Origin: JAXMAR01 sp046350295
Lineage (GTDB): Bacteria > Planctomycetota > Planctomycetia > Gemmatales > Gemmataceae
NCBI GenBank assembly: GCA_046350295.1
Contig: JAXMAR010000050.1
Span: forward strand, 1 to 52,032
Length of the DNA: 52,032 nucleotides
Direction of reading: 5' to 3'
The stretch's first letter is position 1, and every line of letters begins with the position of its first letter. Both the position numbers and the translations under genes were made by a program. Positions 40,566-50,063 of the stretch are shown here, one piece after another. The notes under the pieces are model-generated. The model made no database searches and was not told the origin of the DNA. It saw nothing but the letters and a program-made list of their open reading frames with translations.

Positions 40566-41858
40566 TCACACCGAGACCCCGCGCGTGATCACCGTCTTCC
40601 CGCGCATGTAGGGCCGCAGCAGCTCCGGCACCGTCACGCTCCCGTCCGCGTTCTGATAGTTCTCCAGGATGGCGACCATGGCGCGGCTGATGGCGACCGC
40701 CGTCCCGTTCAGGGTGTGCACGAAGCGCGTGCCTTTGAACTTGGGGCTCTTGAAGCGGATGCCGAGGCGGCGGGCCTGGAAGTCGGTGCAGTTGGACGTG
40801 CTGGTCACCTCGCCGTATTCCCCCTTCTCGCCGCGGGCGGGCATCCAGGCTTCGAGGTCGTACTTGCGGTACGCCGGGCCGCCCAGGTCGCCGGTGCAGG
40901 TGTCGATGACGTGGAACGGCAGGCCGAGGCCGTTGAAGATCTCCTCCTCGATGCCGAGGATTTCGAGATGGATCGCCTCGCTCTGGTCCGGCGTGCAGAA
41001 GGCGAACATCTCGACCTTCGTGAACTGGTGCACGCGGTACAGGCCGCGCGTGTCCCGGCCGGGGGCGCCGGCCTCGGTGCGAAAGCAGTGGGAGAGGCCG
41101 ACGTACTTGAGCGGTAGCTGCAACTCTTCGAGAATCTTGTCGCGGTACATGCCGCCCAGCGTGATCTCCGCGGTGGCGATGAGGCAGAGGTCGGTGTTCT
41201 CCAGGCTGTAGATCTGTGTCTCCGGGCCGCGCGGCATAAAGCCGATGCCTTCCAGCACGTCGACGCGGGCCACGTCCGGCGTGATGATCGGCGTGTAGCC
41301 GTGCTTCAAGAGGACGTCGAAGGCGTACTGGATGAGCGCCAATTCGAGGAGGACGGCGTCTTTCTTGAGGAAATAGAACTTCGGCCCGGCGACCGCGGAG
41401 CCGGCCTCGAAGTCGACAATGTCGAGCGCCTCGGCGACGGCGACGTGGTCCTTCGGTTTGAAGTCGAACGGGCGCGGCTGGCCGAACTGCTTGATGACCT
41501 TGTTGTCCGCCGGCGTGCCGCCGACCGGGGCGTCCGGATGGGTCATGTTCGGGATGGTGAGCAGGACCGTTTTCAGATCGGCCTCCACCTGCTTGACCTG
41601 CGTCTCCAGCGCCGCGACCTGCTCGCGCAGCCGGCGGCCTTCCTCGATCAGCGCCTGCTTCTTCTCCTTGTCCTTCTCCTTGGGGATCGCCTTGGACAAC
41701 TCGTTCTGCTTCTGCTGAAGCTGCTGCGTGTCGCTGAGCAACCGGCGCCGATCGTCATCGAGAACAACGACGCGATCGACGTCGGCGGTGACGTTGCGGT
41801 TGCGGCAGTTGGCTTTGACGGCGTCGAGATGGTCGCGGATGAACTGAGCGTCGAGCAT
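40566..41858 (-). CDS. serS: Serine-tRNA ligase
   Basis: The protein is 430 residues from the ATG at 41858, with GAGGAGA upstream; the usual length is about 425. The N-terminal coiled-coil arm (DTQQLQQKQNELSKAIPKEK) is typical of SerRS. Class II motifs follow: motif 2 FRTEAGAPGRDTRGLYRVHQ, then FTKVEMFAF, and motif 3 NGTAVAISRAMVAILENYQ. It charges tRNA-Ser with serine in the cytosol; a tRNA-Ser(GGA) gene is in the same window, by chance. An inverted repeat is just upstream at 41873-41960. It looks complete. Confidence 0.97.
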   Translation of the reverse strand: MLDAQFIRDHLDAVKANCRNRNVTADVDRVVVLDDDRRRLLSDTQQLQQKQNELSKAIPKEKDKEKKQALIEEGRRLREQVAALETQVKQVEADLKTVLLTIPNMTHPDAPVGGTPADNKVIKQFGQPRPFDFKPKDHVAVAEALDIVDFEAGSAVAGPKFYFLKKDAVLLELALIQYAFDVLLKHGYTPIITPDVARVDVLEGIGFMPRGPETQIYSLENTDLCLIATAEITLGGMYRDKILEELQLPLKYVGLSHCFRTEAGAPGRDTRGLYRVHQFTKVEMFAFCTPDQSEAIHLEILGIEEEIFNGLGLPFHVIDTCTGDLGGPAYRKYDLEAWMPARGEKGEYGEVTSTSNCTDFQARRLGIRFKSPKFKGTRFVHTLNGTAVAISRAMVAILENYQNADGSVTVPELLRPYMRGKTVITRGVSV

Positions 41859-41872
41859 GATTTTCTCCTCAT

Positions 41873-41960
41873 GTAGGGTGCGTGAAACGCACCGGCAGCG
41901 CCGGAAAACTTGGCTCGGTGAGCTGTTTCTCGGCTTGCCGGTGCGTTTCACGCACCCTAC
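41873..41960. repeat. Large perfect inverted repeat with 25-bp arms
   Basis: Arms at 41873-41897 and 41936-41960 are exact reverse complements and begin GTAGGGTGCGTGAAACGCAC; the loop is 38 bases. It sits in the 118-base gap between the serS start and the end of the WD40 gene, both on the minus strand. A partial copy is at 32982-33002. It may be a non-autonomous mobile palindrome. Confidence 0.9.
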
Positions 41961-41976
41961 GTTCCGATCTTGCCAA

Positions 41977-43053
41977 TCACTTGGTCAGCGGCAGCAGCCA
42001 GGCGGCGTTGTCCTTCTCGCCGCCGATGACGAGGTTGGCGCCGTCGGGGGTGAATGCGACGGTGTAGGTGACGAACTTCTTCAGGTGGGCGTCGAAGACT
42101 TGCTTGCCCGTGTCGGCTTCGAAGACGGCGATGTCACCCCCGTAGCCCGCGGTCGCGAACTTCTTGCGGTCCTTGGACAAGGCGACGCTGGTGATGTCCT
42201 GCTTGAGGGGCCCGATCTTCTTCGTCTCCTTGCCGGACTTGGCGTCGAAGAAGCGGATGAGCTTGTCGTAGCCGACGCTGATGACGGTGTTGTCGTTCAG
42301 GAAGGCGACGTCCATGACGGCCTCGCGCAGCTCGGGCAACTCGAGGATCTTGACCTCCTTCTTCTCCTCCTTCTTGGCGACCTTGTCCTTGTCCTTCTTG
42401 TCATCCTTCTTGTCGTCTTTCTTGTCCTTCTTCTTCATCTCGACCTTGGCCGGCTCCTTGGGCAATTCGCCGAGCATGGCGATTTCTTTCTGGGCTTTCA
42501 CGTCCCAGACGCGGGCGGTGGTGTCCTGGCCGCCGGAGGCGAGGAAGGCGCCCGAGGGGCTGAACTCGACGCAGTAGACCGCTTCCTTCTGCGTGCCGAG
42601 GTTCTTGATTTCCTTCCCTTCCTTCGCGTTCCAGAGACGGACGCTCTTGTCCTTCGTGCCGCCGGAGGAAGCGAGCGTGCTGCTGTCGGGAGCGAAGGCG
42701 ACGCTGAGGACGTAGTCGGTGTGCCCCTTCAACTCCTTGCTCTTGCCGTCCTTGTCCCAGACGCGGATGGTGTTGTCGGCGCCACCCGAGGCGAGCAGGG
42801 CGCCGTCAGGGCTCCAGGCGACGCTGTAGACCGGGGCGGTATGGCCCTTGAGCGTGGTCTTTTCCTTGCCCGTCTTGAGGTCCCAGAGCTTGATGGTGTT
42901 GTCGAACGAGCCGGTGGCGAGCGTGGCCCCGTCCGGGCTGACGGCGACGCTATGGACCAGGCCGGTGTGGCCCTTGTAGCCGATGGTGGGCGCCTGCGCC
43001 TGAGCCAGGCCGGCACAGGCGAGGACGATGAGGAGAGAGGCGAGTTTTCGCAT
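41977..43053 (-). CDS. Secreted WD40-repeat protein with Lys/Asp-rich insert
   Basis: The protein is 358 residues from the ATG at 43053. After a signal peptide (MRKLASLLIVLACAGLAQA) there are WD40 repeats: VHSVAVSPDGATLATGSFDN, VYSVAWSPDGALLASGGADN, VLSVAFAPDSSTLASSGGTK, and VYCVEFSPSGAFLASGGQDT. Residues about 205-235 form a highly charged insert (KKKDKKDDKKDDKKDKDK) between blades. Three further blades complete one seven-bladed propeller. It is exported and likely binds partners; no enzyme site is visible. An imperfect repeat lies upstream at 43108. Confidence 0.9.
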   Translation of the reverse strand: MRKLASLLIVLACAGLAQAQAPTIGYKGHTGLVHSVAVSPDGATLATGSFDNTIKLWDLKTGKEKTTLKGHTAPVYSVAWSPDGALLASGGADNTIRVWDKDGKSKELKGHTDYVLSVAFAPDSSTLASSGGTKDKSVRLWNAKEGKEIKNLGTQKEAVYCVEFSPSGAFLASGGQDTTARVWDVKAQKEIAMLGELPKEPAKVEMKKKDKKDDKKDDKKDKDKVAKKEEKKEVKILELPELREAVMDVAFLNDNTVISVGYDKLIRFFDAKSGKETKKIGPLKQDITSVALSKDRKKFATAGYGGDIAVFEADTGKQVFDAHLKKFVTYTVAFTPDGANLVIGGEKDNAAWLLPLTK

Positions 43054-43107
43054 GGCAGGAACCTCAAAGTGGCGGGATCGCGGATGACAAGGTGTGGGGT
43101 GAGAAGC

Positions 43108-43140
43108 TGACAAGGTGAAAGGCGCGGGGTCACCTTGTCA
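43108..43140. repeat. Inverted repeat of the TGACAAGGTGA type
   Basis: TGACAAGGTGA (43108-43118) and TCACCTTGTCA (43130-43140) form 11-bp perfect arms around an 11-base loop. Further degenerate copies of the ACAAGGTG word are on both sides (43087-43162). It lies between the WD40 gene start and the end of the P5C dehydrogenase gene. Confidence 0.8.
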
Positions 43141-43146
43141 CCCCCC

Positions 43147-44784
<1,638 letters not shown>

Positions 44785-44808
44785 GCCGACCCCTTCTGCA
44801 AGAACCGA

Positions 44809-44910
44809 TTAAAAGCGGACTCTCTGATGAAACCGTTGTCGATGAGCAGTGCAGCCAAGGTCGAGCAGGAGGAACCGCAACTCGGCGAAGGTGATGGCGG
44901 TTCTGGGCAT
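44809..44910 (-). pseudogene. 33-residue fragment, possibly a truncated toxin-antitoxin protein
   Basis: From the ATG at 44910, with GGAGG upstream, the frame gives MPRTAITFAELRFLLLDLGC and 13 more residues before a stop. The start resembles small planctomycete proteins of about 80 residues that open PRTAITFxxLRxLLxDLGF; the second half is missing here. It could be a relic or a spurious frame. Confidence 0.35.
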
Positions 44911-44952
44911 CGGCATGCCTCCCCGCGGGGCCAACCTGAGAACCTGCATGGA

Positions 44953-44981
44953 TTGTCGCGCCCCGATTGAAATAATGTAAT
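44953..44981 (+). promoter_or_regulatory. Candidate promoter of the PIN module
   Basis: TTGTCG (44953-44958) and TGTAAT (44976-44981) are 17 bases apart, in an AT-rich patch unlike the surroundings. The first gene of the module starts at 45048. Confidence 0.45.
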
Positions 44982-45047
44982 GAAAACGCCTCAAGATTCC
45001 TCTTGCGTGCCCACGACGCCGCCGAGACAGTCATTGGGGAGCAATCC

Positions 45048-45854
45048 ATGCCAACCAAAAAGCCAGCCGCTGTTTTCGAGGTCGTTTTTTCCGGACGAGG
45101 CATCTATCCCGAGGCCGTCCCGCTAGGAACGCTGTCTCGCATCCTCTCCGCCCTACACACGCTCGCTACGGGGAACGAGTTTCCGGAGGACGACGAAGGG
45201 CAACAGCCCACAGAAGGCGCCGCGCGCGAAGACATTCAGCTTCTCGACGTCAAACGCGGTTCGATGGTCCTGCGATTCAGCGGTAAATCGCCTTCTCATG
45301 TCCTGAGCAACCTCCGCGAGGTAGGTGCGGTCCTTCGGACTCCAGAGCGCATCGGCGACAATGTGCGCATTCTGAACCCCATTGAAGAGTTGAGCGCGAC
45401 GGCGCGACGCCTCAACTGCCCCATCCTCATCCGAGAGGCGGGAGGCCATAACGGCGCACTCGCCCTCATCAAGGCGGAATCGTTCCATTCGATTTCAGCG
45501 TCCATCTTTGTCGACGGCGATACTTCCTTGACGGGCTTTGTGGAACGGGTCGGTGGAGCAACCGTTATCAAGTGTGGCCTGCGCGTCTCCTTCCAGAGCC
45601 GGATGTTGATATGCCGAGTCACGAACAAGCAAGTCGCCCGGAGTCTCGGCGAACACGTCTACCGCGAAGTCGTCGTTCACGGAACGGCCCGATGGCTGAG
45701 GAATACCTGGCGCATCTATGGCTTCGAGATCAAAGGCGTGGAGCAGTTCACGCCAGGCAAGGCCGAAGACGCGCTGGAGGCGCTCCGGAATGCCGGAGGG
45801 GCGGCATGGGACAACATCGCTGATCCACGAGAATTCCTTGAAAGCGCCACATGA
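45048..45854 (+). CDS. Unknown 268-residue protein, first gene of a PIN module
   Basis: The protein starts at the ATG at 45048, with GGGGAG upstream. It has no signal peptide or membrane helix. The N-terminus AAVFEVVFSGRGIYPEAVPL is beta-like; the middle has VKRGSMVLRFSGKSPSHVLS and a helix VGAVLRTPERIGDNVRILNP; the end has LICRVTNKQVARSLGEHVYR and VVVHGTARWLRNTWRIYGFE. The block HGTARWLRNTW looks like a conserved core. I do not recognise the family. It overlaps the next gene, which encodes a PIN-domain protein, by four bases, so it is its cognate partner, perhaps an antitoxin, effector or sensor. GC content and codon use differ somewhat from the neighbours. Confidence 0.75.
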   Translation: MPTKKPAAVFEVVFSGRGIYPEAVPLGTLSRILSALHTLATGNEFPEDDEGQQPTEGAAREDIQLLDVKRGSMVLRFSGKSPSHVLSNLREVGAVLRTPERIGDNVRILNPIEELSATARRLNCPILIREAGGHNGALALIKAESFHSISASIFVDGDTSLTGFVERVGGATVIKCGLRVSFQSRMLICRVTNKQVARSLGEHVYREVVVHGTARWLRNTWRIYGFEIKGVEQFTPGKAEDALEALRNAGGAAWDNIADPREFLESAT

Positions 45855-46369
45855 GCGTCGGCGTCGACACGATGGTGCTGATCTGGGGCTTGAAACGCGT
45901 CATTCCGCGTCAAACGTCACAGAATGTCGCGGAGATGTGTCGCCGCGCCCAGATACTCTTCAAGAACCTTCGCAATCAACGCATCATCGTGCCCACCATC
46001 GCGATCTCGGAACTCCTCTGCGGTGTTGATCCGAAGGATCATGGAAACTTCGTCGCGGAGTTGAAAAAGCAGTTCTTTTGTCCCCCGTTCGATCTGAGCG
46101 CGTGCGCTCTTTCGGCCACGCTGTTCCGCTACGGCAAGACCCTTTCCGACAAGCTGGCGCGACCCCTGCTCAAACTGGACACCATGATTATCGCCGCCGT
46201 GAAAACGGCCGGTGGAACGACGTTTTACAGCCATGAACCGGCATGTCGGAAAATCGCTGAGCAGGCTGGACTGGAAGCTCACGACCTTCCCTCCCATTAT
46301 GAGGACTTCCTGGACGACCCGGACGTGGCTGCGGACAGTCCTTCACAGACGGACGGCGGCCAGGATTAG
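45851..46369 (+). CDS. PIN-domain ribonuclease-like protein
   Basis: The 172-residue protein overlaps the previous gene by four bases. It opens MSVGVDTMVLIWGLK with the first PIN Asp; VPTIAISELLCG holds the conserved Glu; LLKLDTMIIAAVKTAGGTTF holds the later acidic residue, and the final YSHEPACRKIAEQAGLEAHD matches the end of the PIN core. It is longer than VapC (about 130 residues). A Ser/Asp-rich tail follows the core. It is expected to be an RNase, possibly a toxin, controlled by the 268-residue partner. Its stop overlaps that of the convergent proline dehydrogenase by three bases. Confidence 0.85.
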   Translation: MSVGVDTMVLIWGLKRVIPRQTSQNVAEMCRRAQILFKNLRNQRIIVPTIAISELLCGVDPKDHGNFVAELKKQFFCPPFDLSACALSATLFRYGKTLSDKLARPLLKLDTMIIAAVKTAGGTTFYSHEPACRKIAEQAGLEAHDLPSHYEDFLDDPDVAADSPSQTDGGQD

Positions 46370-47721
46370 CCAACTGGTTTCGCCAGTAGCTTCTCCTCCG
46401 GCACATGTTCCGTGAAGCTCGCCCGCAGGAACGACGTGTTCGCCGTGTTCTCCAAGAGTCGCCGCACGAGGTACGCCATCCCCGGAAGCAGCTGGCCATA
46501 CGGCGTGTAGACGCGGACCCGTTGCCCCAATCGCACCAGCGCGTCCTGGATCGGGTCCCCCATACCGTAGAGCATCTGGATCTCGTAGCTGCGCGGCGGC
46601 AGGCCCATGAGCTGGGCGGCGGCCATGGCGTGGGCGAGGCTGCGGATGTTGTGGCTGCCGAAGGCGGGGCGGAGCAGGCGGTGGTTTTCGAGGAGGAAGA
46701 GAGTCAGCCTTTCGTAATTGGCGTCGGTCTCCCATTTCTCGGCGAAGACCGGGCTGGGCCAAGCCTCCTGGGCGGCGATGACCGTCTCGTAGTCCCAGTA
46801 GGCGCCCTTGATGAGGCGGATCCAGATCGGGGCGCCACGCTCCCGGGCCCAGTCCGCCAAGCTGTGCAGGTCGGCTTCGGTGGAGCGGAGGTAGGCCTGG
46901 ATGGCGATGCCGACGTTCGACCAGTCGCGGAAGTCGTCCTCCCGCAGCATGTCGCGGAAGATGCGCAGCGTGAGGTCCTTGAAACTGTATTGCTCCATGT
47001 CGAGGTTGATGAAGACGCCGCGCTCCCGGGCCGCGACGAGGATCGGCCGCAGCCGGGCGCGGACGGCTTCGCTCGTTCCCTCCGGGTCGATCGGATCGAA
47101 CTGCGAGTAGAGGGCGGAGAGCTTGATCGAGACGTTGACGCGCGGCAGCGGGCCATAGGGGTCGCGGTCGATCTGCGGCACGTCGCGCCAGCCGGCCGCC
47201 TGCTCGCCCAGGCCCTTGACGAGGTGGAGATAGTCGGCCTGGTTGCGCTCCGCCTCGACCTCGGTGATGGTCGCCTCGCCGAGCAAATCGACGGTGAAGG
47301 CGAGCTTGCGGCGGCGCAGGCGATGGATCGCGTCGAGCGCTTCTTCGAGGGAGGAACCGGCGATGAAGCGGCGCGCGAGGCGCTCGGCGCTGCGCCGGGC
47401 CGTCCCCGCCAGCAACCGGCCGAGCCAGCCGCGCCGCGGCATGAAGGGCAAGCCCCAGCGGACCCAGCGCGGCAGATGCGGCTTCGCCTCTTCGAGATAT
47501 TCGCGCAGGTGGCGGTTGATGGATTCGGGGCTCTTAAGCAGCGGCAGGGCGTCGATGAAACGGAAGAGCTGGACCTTGAGCGCCTCGTCGTCCATGGTGA
47601 GGCTCATCATCCGCTCGTCCCACCAGGCGGCGGAGAGCGGGAAAGGGCCGCGCCGGTCGATGCGGGCGAAGACCTCTTCTCCGTAGGCGCGCGTGAGGCG
47701 TTCGAGCTCGTCGTGCGTCAT
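46366..47721 (-). CDS. Proline dehydrogenase
   Basis: The protein is 451 residues and matches the proline dehydrogenase domain of PutA: KLAFTVDLLGEATITEVEAE, RVNVSIKLSALYSQFDPIDP, GVFINLDMEQYSFKDLTLRI, FRDWSNVGIAIQAYLRSTEA, WIRLIKGAYWDYETVIA, FGSHNIRSLAHAMAAAQLMG and MLYGMGDPIQDALVRLGQRV. These motifs bind FAD and proline. It oxidises proline to P5C, passing electrons to the membrane quinone pool. The end YLVRRLLENTANTSFLRASF is a good family C-terminus. The start is an ATG with no clear ribosome site and a -10-like box 6 bases upstream. Confidence 0.95.
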   Translation of the reverse strand: MTHDELERLTRAYGEEVFARIDRRGPFPLSAAWWDERMMSLTMDDEALKVQLFRFIDALPLLKSPESINRHLREYLEEAKPHLPRWVRWGLPFMPRRGWLGRLLAGTARRSAERLARRFIAGSSLEEALDAIHRLRRRKLAFTVDLLGEATITEVEAERNQADYLHLVKGLGEQAAGWRDVPQIDRDPYGPLPRVNVSIKLSALYSQFDPIDPEGTSEAVRARLRPILVAARERGVFINLDMEQYSFKDLTLRIFRDMLREDDFRDWSNVGIAIQAYLRSTEADLHSLADWARERGAPIWIRLIKGAYWDYETVIAAQEAWPSPVFAEKWETDANYERLTLFLLENHRLLRPAFGSHNIRSLAHAMAAAQLMGLPPRSYEIQMLYGMGDPIQDALVRLGQRVRVYTPYGQLLPGMAYLVRRLLENTANTSFLRASFTEHVPEEKLLAKPVG

Positions 47722-47727
47722 GCGAGC

Positions 47728-47758
47728 ATCTTATGAGGCGCGGCGACGGACTGGTCAA
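47728..47758 (-). promoter_or_regulatory. Candidate promoter of proline dehydrogenase
   Basis: On the minus strand TTGACC (47758-47753) and TAAGAT (47733-47728) are 19 bases apart, a long spacing. TAAGAT ends six bases before the ATG, so transcription would start almost at the start codon (leaderless mRNA). Confidence 0.35.
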
Positions 47759-47980
47759 GGTCCGTGCCATTCGTGACGGGACCCTTGTGCAAGAATGGGC
47801 CCTGACACGGGCTTGACAATCATCGCTACAGCAGGTGCTGATGGTTTGGCTGGACCACTTCTGGGCGGCCCTCGCCGCGCGGGAAATCAGAGAAAGTGCG
47901 CTACACCGGCGTGTAGTGAGAAGGAATGGCTCCGACCCTGTCTATTTGCCCTTTGCGACGACGGTTGAAAAAAAAAAACG

Positions 47981-48069
47981 CGGAGAGGGCGGGATTCGAA
48001 CCCGCGGTGAGGTTTGACCCCCACACGGCATTTCCAGTGCCGCACCTTCGGCCTCTCGGTCACCTCTCC
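47981..48069 (-). tRNA. tRNA-Ser (anticodon GGA)
   Basis: The minus strand folds into a class II tRNA with a 7-bp acceptor stem GGAGAGG/CCTCTCC, D arm, anticodon stem CGGCA/TGCCG with loop CTGGAAA and anticodon GGA, a long variable arm (about 20 bases), and the T arm GCGGGTTCGAATCCCGC. The discriminator base is G, as needed for SerRS. No CCA is encoded. A run of eleven T follows directly and should end transcription. Confidence 0.97.
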
Positions 48070-48101
48070 GGGAACACGGGGCTCGCCACCGGTGTCACGC
48101 C

Positions 48102-48129
48102 ATTGTACGGCGGGACGGGCGGCTCGCAA
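48102..48129 (-). promoter_or_regulatory. Promoter of the tRNA-Ser gene
   Basis: On the minus strand TTGCGA (48129-48124) and TACAAT (48107-48102) are 16 bases apart. The -10 box is 32 bases before the tRNA 5' end, leaving a leader of about 25 bases to be cut by RNase P. Confidence 0.6.
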
Positions 48130-48176
48130 GACCTGGGGGCGGCGGCAGGCCGCCCTTCGGTTCTGGAAGTTGCGTG

Positions 48177-48204
48177 TTGCCCCGGCGTTGCCAAGGGATA
48201 CAAT
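48177..48204 (+). promoter_or_regulatory. Promoter of the DUF1080 protein gene
   Basis: TTGCCC (48177-48182) and TACAAT (48199-48204) are 16 bases apart. The ATG follows at 48274, giving a leader of about 60 bases. Confidence 0.5.
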
Positions 48205-48273
48205 CGGCAAGCGCGGCGCATGCGCTCGCCGAGGGGGTGAGCCGCGTGCGCCGTTCACCTTTGGAGACGCATC

Positions 48274-48924
48274 ATGCTCAGGCGCCGTTCGCTGTTGTTA
48301 GCCGTTTTTGTCGGACTGCTGGCTCCCCTTGCGACCGTGCACGGGGGAGACGACAAGGGCTTCAAGCCGCTCTTCAATGGCAAGGACACGACCGGCTGGA
48401 AGTTTTTCCTCGCCGACAAGAAGGCGGATCCGGCCAAGACGTTCGAGGTCAAGGACGGCGAGATCCAGGTTACCGGCTTCCCCAACGGTTACTTCTACAC
48501 CGACGGCTCGCACAAGAACTACGTGCTGCGCTTCAGCTGGACGTATCCCAAGGACCAGCCGAAGAAGACGACCATGAACAGCGGCTGTCTCCTGCACATT
48601 CAGGAGCCGCACAAGATCTGGCCCAAGTCGGTTGAGTCGCAGGGGCGCTACATGGACCACGGCAAGTTCTTCTTCATCGGCTTCGGCAAGGAAGACAAAA
48701 AAGAGGACCACTTCGACGCCGCGGCGCAGAAGAAGACGATCAAGGCGAGCTACGAATGGAACACCACCGAGATCACGGCCAAGGGGGACGGCTCGATCGA
48801 AGTGAAGATCAACGGCGCCGTGGTCAATTCGGGTAAGAGCGACCTGACGTCCGGACCGATCGGCTTCCAGTCCGAAGGGGCGCGGATCCACTTCAAGGAC
48901 ATCATGATCAAAGAGTTGAAGTAG
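48274..48924 (+). CDS. DUF1080 (3-keto-disaccharide hydrolase-type) secreted protein
   Basis: The protein is 216 residues with a signal peptide (LRRRSLLLAVFVGLLAPLATVHG). The DUF1080 opening GFKPLFNGKDTTGWKFFLAD is diagnostic, and the fold is concanavalin-like: FEVKDGEIQVTGFPNGYFY, VLRFSWTYPKDQPKKTTMNS, GCLLHIQEPHKIWPKSVESQ, and the end GPIGFQSEGARIHFKDIMIK. Planctomycetes have many copies, and some family members hydrolyse 3-keto-glycosides. It acts outside the cytoplasm. The gene has its own promoter and the spacing gives a 13-base RBS region with GGAG. It looks complete. Confidence 0.93.
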   Translation: MLRRRSLLLAVFVGLLAPLATVHGGDDKGFKPLFNGKDTTGWKFFLADKKADPAKTFEVKDGEIQVTGFPNGYFYTDGSHKNYVLRFSWTYPKDQPKKTTMNSGCLLHIQEPHKIWPKSVESQGRYMDHGKFFFIGFGKEDKKEDHFDAAAQKKTIKASYEWNTTEITAKGDGSIEVKINGAVVNSGKSDLTSGPIGFQSEGARIHFKDIMIKELK

Positions 48925-48942
48925 TTTTGGCTGAGTGGTGGC

Positions 48943-49117
48943 GGATGGGTGGTGGCTGGTGAGCGGTGGCTGGTGGTCGGCGGAAGAGCGGCGGCATGTC
49001 TGGGAGCATAGGTTCCGGTAAGGTCACACCCCCGGAACGGCTTCGACTTACCAGCCACCACTCACCAGCCACCACTCACCAGCCACCGCTCACCAGCCAC
49101 CAGCCACCGCTCACCAG
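48943..49117. repeat. Degenerate inverted and tandem repeat, ACCAGCCACC type
   Basis: The right part (49050-49117) is made of tandem copies of a 14-bp word ACCAGCCACCACTC with small changes. The left part (48943-48983) holds the reverse complement style (GGTGGCTGGTGAGCGGTGGC). Together they can pair into a long imperfect hairpin with a middle of about 65 bases. There are no spacers, so it is not a CRISPR. It lies between the DUF1080 and thioesterase genes. Confidence 0.75.
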
Positions 49118-49131
49118 CTAGCGAGAAGGCC

Positions 49132-49542
49132 ATGCTTGTCGGCGAGATCGATATCCGCGTGCGTTATGCCGAAGTGGACCGGATGGGGTTCTTGCACCAT
49201 GCCAATTACCTGGTCTATTTCGAGCAGGGACGGACGGAGCTTTTGCGCAGCCAGGGCTACGCGTATCGCGATCTGGAGGACCAGGGGTATCTTCTGGTGC
49301 TGACACGGTTGCAAGTGCGCTACCGCAGCCCCGCCCGGTACGACGACCATCTGACGCTGCGCACCATCCTGTCGCGCACGACGCATGTCAAGATCGAGCA
49401 TCGCTACGAACTGCTCCGCGACGGCGCCCTACTCGCCGAAGGGGAGACCACGCTCGCCTGCATCGACCGCGACGGCAAAGTGCAGGCGCTGCCGGAGTTC
49501 CTGAAAGCGCCCGCGGACGCCATCGATCCAAAACCCGCATAA
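49132..49542 (+). CDS. YbgC-type acyl-CoA thioesterase
   Basis: The protein is 136 residues with the hotdog-fold 4HBT signature: RYAEVDRMGFLHHANYLVYF EQGRTELLR, where Asp16 is the catalytic acid. The length is right for YbgC/FadM family members. It hydrolyses short or medium acyl-CoAs in the cytosol; in other bacteria YbgC is the first gene of the tol-pal operon and contacts phospholipid metabolism. Here the next two genes encode TolQ-like and TolR-like proteins, which supports that link. It is 14 bases upstream of the TolQ-like gene, so they should be cotranscribed. Confidence 0.93.
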   Translation: MLVGEIDIRVRYAEVDRMGFLHHANYLVYFEQGRTELLRSQGYAYRDLEDQGYLLVLTRLQVRYRSPARYDDHLTLRTILSRTTHVKIEHRYELLRDGALLAEGETTLACIDRDGKVQALPEFLKAPADAIDPKPA

Positions 49543-49556
49543 ACCCCGAGGCCGCC

Positions 49557-50063
49557 GTGCGCCGGTTCCTGATCTCCTTCCTGTTGCCGACCTTGTTCTG
49601 CCTGGTACCGTTCGCCGCCGCCGGGCTGGTCGCGCTGGCCGTGCCGGGGGACGCCATGCGCTTCTTCCTCGCCCACATCCAGTACATGGACATGCTCATT
49701 CTCGGCCTCGGGGTGACGCTGTTCGTCGTGCAAATGATCCTGTGCTGGCAGGCGCTGCGCTGGCGCGGCACCGGCTTTCCCCAAGGCCTCGACCGCTACG
49801 TCAATCACCTGGCGCAGGCGGCCGAATGGTTCCCGATGCTGGGCCTGCTGGGGACGGTCGGCGGCATCCTGCAAACCTTCGGCGGCATCACCAGCCACAT
49901 CACGCCGCAGGAGATCATCCAGCTTTACGCCCCCGCGATCACGGCCACCGGGGCGGGCCTGTTCATGGCGTTCATCAACATCCTGCCGACCTGGATCGTC
50001 ATTCTGGGCCGGGACCTGATCATCACGCTTGGCGGCGGCCGGGCCTCGGGAGGCGGCGCATGA
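49557..50063 (+). CDS. MotA/TolQ/ExbB-like proton-channel protein
   Basis: The start is a GTG at 49557. The 168-residue protein has a hydrophobic N-terminal helix (SFLLPTLFCLVPFAAAGLVA), a second helix (ILGLGVTLFVVQMILCWQAL), a cytoplasmic stretch, and the family core AEWFPMLGLLGTVGGILQTF, then ATGAGLFMAFINILPTWIVI. The GLLGTVxG pattern is the TolQ/ExbB third-helix signature. It is short for TolQ (about 230 residues), with fewer cytoplasmic residues. It should form a proton-driven motor with the next gene product. The two overlap by four bases. Confidence 0.85.
   Translation: MRRFLISFLLPTLFCLVPFAAAGLVALAVPGDAMRFFLAHIQYMDMLILGLGVTLFVVQMILCWQALRWRGTGFPQGLDRYVNHLAQAAEWFPMLGLLGTVGGILQTFGGITSHITPQEIIQLYAPAITATGAGLFMAFINILPTWIVILGRDLIITLGGGRASGGGA

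Noticed and set aside
41859..41976. T-box riboswitch before serS
   Set aside because: The sequence there is a perfect inverted repeat with the same style as 32982. No specifier loop or T-box sequence is seen.
49050..49117. CRISPR-like array of 14-base units
   Set aside because: The units are adjacent and degenerate with no spacers.
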